Positions 60,657 through 64,000 of a stretch of 64,000 nucleotides of DNA are shown piece after piece. The position numbers and the translations under genes are program-made. The notes under the pieces are model-generated. The model ran no database searches and had not been told where the DNA came from. It worked only from the letters and a program-made list of their open reading frames with translations. The DNA comes from Streptomyces sp. SAI-135 (lineage in GTDB: Bacteria; Actinomycetota; Actinomycetes; Streptomycetales; Streptomycetaceae), in contig NZ_JARXYP010000002.1 in NCBI RefSeq assembly GCF_029893805.1, forward strand, positions 7,316,001 to 7,380,000, read 5' to 3'. Each line of letters begins with the position of its first letter. Within the stretch, counting starts at the first letter, position 1.

Positions 60657-62606
60657 GTGCAGACGTCGCCATACGGTTCCTGGCCCTCGCCCATCGACGC
60701 GGCACTCGCCGCCGCGCACGACGGGCACCCCGAATGGCTGGGCTTCGTCGGGGACGAGGTGTGGTGGACCGAACCCCGGCCCGCCGAGGGCGGCCGCCGC
60801 ACCCTGGTGCGCAGACACGCCGACGGCCGGGAGGAACCGGTGCTGCCCGCGCCGTGGAACGTGCGCAGCCGGGTCATCGAGTACGGCGGCCGGCCCTGGG
60901 CCGGTGCGGTGACGGCCGGCGCACCGCTCGTGGTGTTCGTGCACTTCGCCGACCAGCGGCTGTACCGGTACGAGCCCGGGAGCGAGCCGCGTCCGCTCAC
61001 CCCGGTCTCCCCGGTGGGCGGTGGACTGCGCTGGGCGGAGCCGCAGTTGAGGCTCGACCTCGGTGAAGTGTGGTGCGTCCTGGAGGAGTTCACCGGCGAC
61101 GGGCCCACCGACGTCCGCCGGGTCCTGGCCGCCGTACCGCTGGACGGCTCGGCCGCGCAGGACCGGGACGCGGTGCGTGAACTCACCGACGACCGCCACC
61201 GGTTCGTCACCGGGCCCCGCCTCTCGCCCGACGGCTCCCGCGCGGCCTGGCTCGCCTGGGACCACCCGCGGATGCCCTGGGACGGCACGGAACTGATCGT
61301 CGCCGACGTCCACGAGGGCACGCTGCGGGAACCCCGCACGGTGGCCGGCGGTCCGCAGGAGTCCATCGCCCAGGCCGACTGGTCGCCCGACGGCCGCCTC
61401 CTGTACGCGAGCGACCGCACCGGCTGGTGGAACCTCTACCGCGACGGCGAGCAACTGTGTCCGCGCGAGGAGGAGTTCGCGGGCGCCCTGTGGAAGCTCG
61501 GGCACCGCTGGTTCGCCCCGCTGGACAGCGGACTCATCGCCGTCGTGCACGGCACCGGCTCGACCGCGCTCGGCATCCTGGACCCCGAGACCGGGGAACT
61601 CGTCGACGCGGCCGGCCCCTGGACCGAGTTCGCGCCCACCCTCGCGGTGCACGGCGAACGGGTCGTCGCCGTCGGCGCCAGCCCGCGCACCGCGTACGAG
61701 GTCGTGGAACTGGACACCCGCACGGGCCGCGCCCGGGTGATCGGCGCCGAGCACGACGACCCGGTCGACCCCGTCCACTATCCCGAGCCCCAGATCCGCG
61801 TCTTCACCGGGCCGGACGGCCGGGACATCCACGCCCACGTCTACCCGCCGCACCACCCCGGGTACCGGGCGCCGGGCGACGAGCTGCCGCCGTACGTCGT
61901 CTGGGCGCACGGCGGGCCCACCGGCCACGCGCCTCTCGTGCTCGACCTCTCGATCGCCTACTTCACCTCGCGCGGCATCGGCGTCGCCGAGGTCAACTAC
62001 GGCGGCTCGACCGGGTACGGCCGGGAGTACCGCAACCGGCTGCGCGAGCAGTGGGGCGTGGTCGACGTCGAGGACTGCGCGGCCGTCGCGCTCGCCCTCG
62101 CCGACGAGGGCACCGCCGACCGCGACCGGCTCGCCGTCCGGGGCGGCAGCGCGGGCGGCTGGACCGCGGCCGCCTCGCTCACCATGACCGACGTCTACGC
62201 CTGCGCCACGATCGTCTACCCGATCCTCGACCTCACCGGCTGGGGCACCGGGGAGACCCACGACTTCGAGTCCCAGTACCTGGAGAGCCTGGTCGGACCG
62301 CTCGCCGAGGTCCCCGGACGGTACGTGGAACGCTCGCCCGCAGAGCACGCCGACCGGGTCACCGCGCCCTTCCTGCTGCTCCAGGGCCTCGACGACGTGA
62401 TCTGCCCGCCCGCGCAGTGCGAGCGGTTCCTGGAGAGGATCGCCGGACGCCGGGTGCCGCACGCCTACCTCGCCTTCGAGGGCGAGGGCCACGGCTTCCG
62501 CCGCGCCGACACCATGATCCGCGCGCTGGAGGCCGAACTCTCCCTGTACGCCCAGGTCTTCGGGCTCAACCCGCCCGGCGTCCCGACACTGGAGCTCACC
62601 AAGTGA
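60657..62606 (+). CDS. S9-family (prolyl-oligopeptidase-type) serine peptidase
   Basis: About 649 residues. A seven-bladed beta-propeller (about residues 1-370) with WD-like strand turns such as LSPDGSRAAWLAWDHPR and WSPDGRLLYASDRTG limits substrate size. The C-terminal alpha/beta-hydrolase has Ser in GGSAGGW, Asp in LQGLDDVICPPAQ and His in GEGHGFRRAD (about 617). This is a cytosolic acylaminoacyl/dipeptidyl peptidase type. GTG 60657 is near GGGGGAG at a short spacing; GTG 60645 is an alternative four codons earlier. It follows the M20 gene by 16 bp. The stop overlaps the S66 start. Confidence 0.88.
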   Translation: MQTSPYGSWPSPIDAALAAAHDGHPEWLGFVGDEVWWTEPRPAEGGRRTLVRRHADGREEPVLPAPWNVRSRVIEYGGRPWAGAVTAGAPLVVFVHFADQRLYRYEPGSEPRPLTPVSPVGGGLRWAEPQLRLDLGEVWCVLEEFTGDGPTDVRRVLAAVPLDGSAAQDRDAVRELTDDRHRFVTGPRLSPDGSRAAWLAWDHPRMPWDGTELIVADVHEGTLREPRTVAGGPQESIAQADWSPDGRLLYASDRTGWWNLYRDGEQLCPREEEFAGALWKLGHRWFAPLDSGLIAVVHGTGSTALGILDPETGELVDAAGPWTEFAPTLAVHGERVVAVGASPRTAYEVVELDTRTGRARVIGAEHDDPVDPVHYPEPQIRVFTGPDGRDIHAHVYPPHHPGYRAPGDELPPYVVWAHGGPTGHAPLVLDLSIAYFTSRGIGVAEVNYGGSTGYGREYRNRLREQWGVVDVEDCAAVALALADEGTADRDRLAVRGGSAGGWTAAASLTMTDVYACATIVYPILDLTGWGTGETHDFESQYLESLVGPLAEVPGRYVERSPAEHADRVTAPFLLLQGLDDVICPPAQCERFLERIAGRRVPHAYLAFEGEGHGFRRADTMIRALEAELSLYAQVFGLNPPGVPTLELTK

Positions 62607-63526
62607 CAGCACTCGTACGGCCGTCCAGACTCTCTCCCGGCGCCCGGGTGGCCGTGGTCGCGCCGAGCGGACCCGTCGTGGAGGAGCGGCTCCAGGCCGG
62701 GCTCGACCTCCTGCGCGGCTGGGACCTCGACCCGGTGGTCGCCCCGCATGTCCTCGACCGGCACGGCGAGCTGGGCTACCTCGCCGGCTCCGACGCCGAT
62801 CGCGCCGCCGACCTCCAGCGGGCCTGGTGCGACCCCGCCGTCGACGCGGTGCTGTGCGCCCGGGGCGGTTACGGTGCCCAGCGGATGGTCGACCTGCTCG
62901 ACTGGGACGCGATGCGCGCCGCCGGACCGAAGGTGTTCGTGGGCTTCAGCGACGTCACCACGCTGCACCAGGCGTTCGCCACCCGCCTCGGTCTGGTCAC
63001 GCTGTACGGGCCGGCCGCCGCCGGAGCCGACTTCGTCAAGAACGCCGTCGCCCAGGAGCAGCTGAGGGCCACCCTGTTCGCCCCGGAGACCGTCCGCACC
63101 CTCACCTCCCGCGGCACCACCCTGGTCCCCGGCCGGGCCCGCGGGGTCACCCTGGGCGGCTGCCTCAGCCTGCTCGCCACCGACCTCGGCACCCGGCACG
63201 CCCGCACCGGCGCGCGGGACGGGCTGCTGCTCATCGAGGACGTGGGGGAGCAGCCGTACCGGATCGACCGCATGCTGACCCATCTCCGGCGCAGCGGCTG
63301 GCTGGACGGCGTCCGGGGGATCGTCCTCGGCTCCTGGGCGGGCTGCGGGCCGTACGACGCGCTGCGGGCGGTACTCGCCGACCGGCTCGGCGGTCTCGGG
63401 GTGCCCGTGGCCGAGGAGTTCGGGTTCGGACACGGCGAGGGGGCGGCGACGATGCCCTTCGGGGTGACGGCCGAACTCGACACCGAGGCGGGCACGTTGA
63501 CGCTGGACGAACCCGCCCTGCGCTAG
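62603..63526 (+). CDS. S66-family LD-carboxypeptidase
   Basis: A 307-residue Ser-Glu-His peptidase. The nucleophile is in VFVGFSDVTTLHQA (about residues 111-124), preceded by ARGGYGAQRM (about 91-100). The Glu is in LIEDVGEQPYRIDRML and the His in FGFGHGEGAATMPFG (about 280-294). LdcA-type enzymes remove the terminal D-Ala from murein tetrapeptides during recycling. GTG 62603 overlaps the stop of the S9 peptidase gene. It is the last gene of the M55-M20-S9-S66 operon, which supports a role in peptidoglycan peptide salvage. Confidence 0.92.
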   Translation: MTALVRPSRLSPGARVAVVAPSGPVVEERLQAGLDLLRGWDLDPVVAPHVLDRHGELGYLAGSDADRAADLQRAWCDPAVDAVLCARGGYGAQRMVDLLDWDAMRAAGPKVFVGFSDVTTLHQAFATRLGLVTLYGPAAAGADFVKNAVAQEQLRATLFAPETVRTLTSRGTTLVPGRARGVTLGGCLSLLATDLGTRHARTGARDGLLLIEDVGEQPYRIDRMLTHLRRSGWLDGVRGIVLGSWAGCGPYDALRAVLADRLGGLGVPVAEEFGFGHGEGAATMPFGVTAELDTEAGTLTLDEPALR

Positions 63527-63629
63527 TCCGCGCCGGGGTGCGAGGGCGGCGGGCACGGCATCCGCGCCCGGTCACCCGGAAGGCGGAGCCCGCCGTGCGC
63601 GTCGCGGGCTGCGGGCTCACCCTGGTCGC

Positions 63630-63869
63630 ATGAGCCCGAAGACCTCCGAGAGCGGCACGGCCACAGGCACAAAGGGCGCGGCGACCCCCGCCCGGCTGGC
63701 CGTCCTGCTGCTCGCCGTCCTCGCCCTGATCTTCGTCTTCGAGAACACCCGGGCGACGAGGATCCGGCTGCTGGCTCCCGAAGTGACGGTGCCCCTGTGG
63801 ACCGCCCTGCTCGCCACCGGCCTGATCGGCGCCCTGTGCGGGGCGTATGCCATGAGGCGCCGAGGCTAG
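63630..63869 (+). CDS. Small LapA-domain membrane protein
   Basis: 79 residues with two hydrophobic segments (about 23-38 and 56-74) joined by a loop with FENTRATRIRLLAPEVTVPL, the usual LapA/YciS-type pattern. The N-terminus is Ser/Thr/Gly-rich. The family is membrane-associated; in E. coli it helps envelope assembly, but its role in Gram-positive actinobacteria is unknown. ATG 63630 has no strong ribosome-binding site. It sits between the S66 gene and a GNAT gene, 103 bp after the former. Confidence 0.75.
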   Translation: MSPKTSESGTATGTKGAATPARLAVLLLAVLALIFVFENTRATRIRLLAPEVTVPLWTALLATGLIGALCGAYAMRRRG

Positions 63870-63887
63870 CCGCCGTAGGGTGGCGGC

Positions 63888-64000
63888 ATGCCGCACATCG
63901 CATCCCGCTACCTCGCCGAGGGCCCCCGCGTGGGCATACGCCACTTCACCTACGAGGACGCCGCCGAGTTCACCGCGCGGGTCCGGGAGAGCAAGGAACT
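63888..64000 (+). CDS. GNAT-family acetyltransferase, N-terminal fragment (cut by window end)
   Basis: The first about 37 residues of an open frame running off the window. ATG 63888 leads into ASRYLAEGPRVGIRHFTYED and AAEFTARVRESKEL, the beginning typical of RimJ/RimL-like N-acetyltransferases. The acetyl-CoA site lies beyond the window, so the call rests on the N-terminal pattern only. Confidence 0.6.
   Translation, partial: MPHIASRYLAEGPRVGIRHFTYEDAAEFTARVRESKE

Overview
The window is high-GC actinobacterial chromosome, almost certainly Streptomyces. Third codon positions are strongly G/C, GTG starts are common, many genes overlap by ATGA, and the ccr-meaA-lyase-MaoC-dehydrogenase order followed by psd/pssA matches what I recall from Streptomyces. 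I see no rRNA, tRNA, CRISPR array, IS element or prophage.

Layout. 1-6000: the 3' part of a large AAA ATPase (DNA repair ATPase type), then a CBS protein and two ion/proton-type transporters on the minus strand. 6250-13000: single enzymes (flavodoxin-like, gamma-glutamyltransferase, inositol-monophosphatase-type, CrtI-like oxidoreductase, macro domain) and a small secreted protein. 13283-17141: a Tat-exported GH2 beta-galactosidase with a LamG insert, interrupted by one frameshift. 17184-20792: a metal module with MFS carrier, SmtB/CzrA-type repressor, operator and divergent P1B-4 ATPase. 20842-22825: alkylation repair (Ada-AlkA fusion and Ogt). 22948-24140: an FHA membrane protein and a small partner sharing an unusual NNV motif. 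24141-26987: Sir2, NUDIX, a decayed ORF and ADP-ribosylglycohydrolase. 27144-28274: glycerate kinase.

28305-34498: a PucR regulator divergent from a five-gene branched-chain-type ABC importer (livF-G-H-M plus lipoprotein). 34499-35064: four ~150-bp tandem repeats grown from the 3' end and terminator of pssA. 35027-36524: pssA and psd for phosphatidylethanolamine synthesis. 36695-42763: the ethylmalonyl-CoA pathway operon (ccr, meaA, CoA-ester lyase, mesaconyl-CoA hydratase, acyl-CoA dehydrogenase) with a recognisable promoter. It is flanked by a TetR gene and by a tandem-duplicated 3-hydroxyacyl-CoA dehydrogenase that probably feeds the same route.

46311-58363: mixed housekeeping and accessory genes, including a HEAT protein with a TTA codon, a secreted alpha/beta-hydrolase peptidase, a radical SAM protein, an MFS transporter with a three-repeat beta-sandwich tail, and a PAS-GAF-SpoIIE-HATPase regulator. 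58510-63526: four overlapping or tightly spaced peptidase genes (M55, M20, S9, S66) that look like a murein or dipeptide salvage operon. The window ends in a LapA-type membrane protein and the start of a GNAT acetyltransferase.

Most of this is ordinary Streptomyces core genome. The best candidates for something little described are the FHA/NNV-motif pair, the ADP-ribose gene group, the pssA-derived repeat array and the operator-like palindromes noted below.
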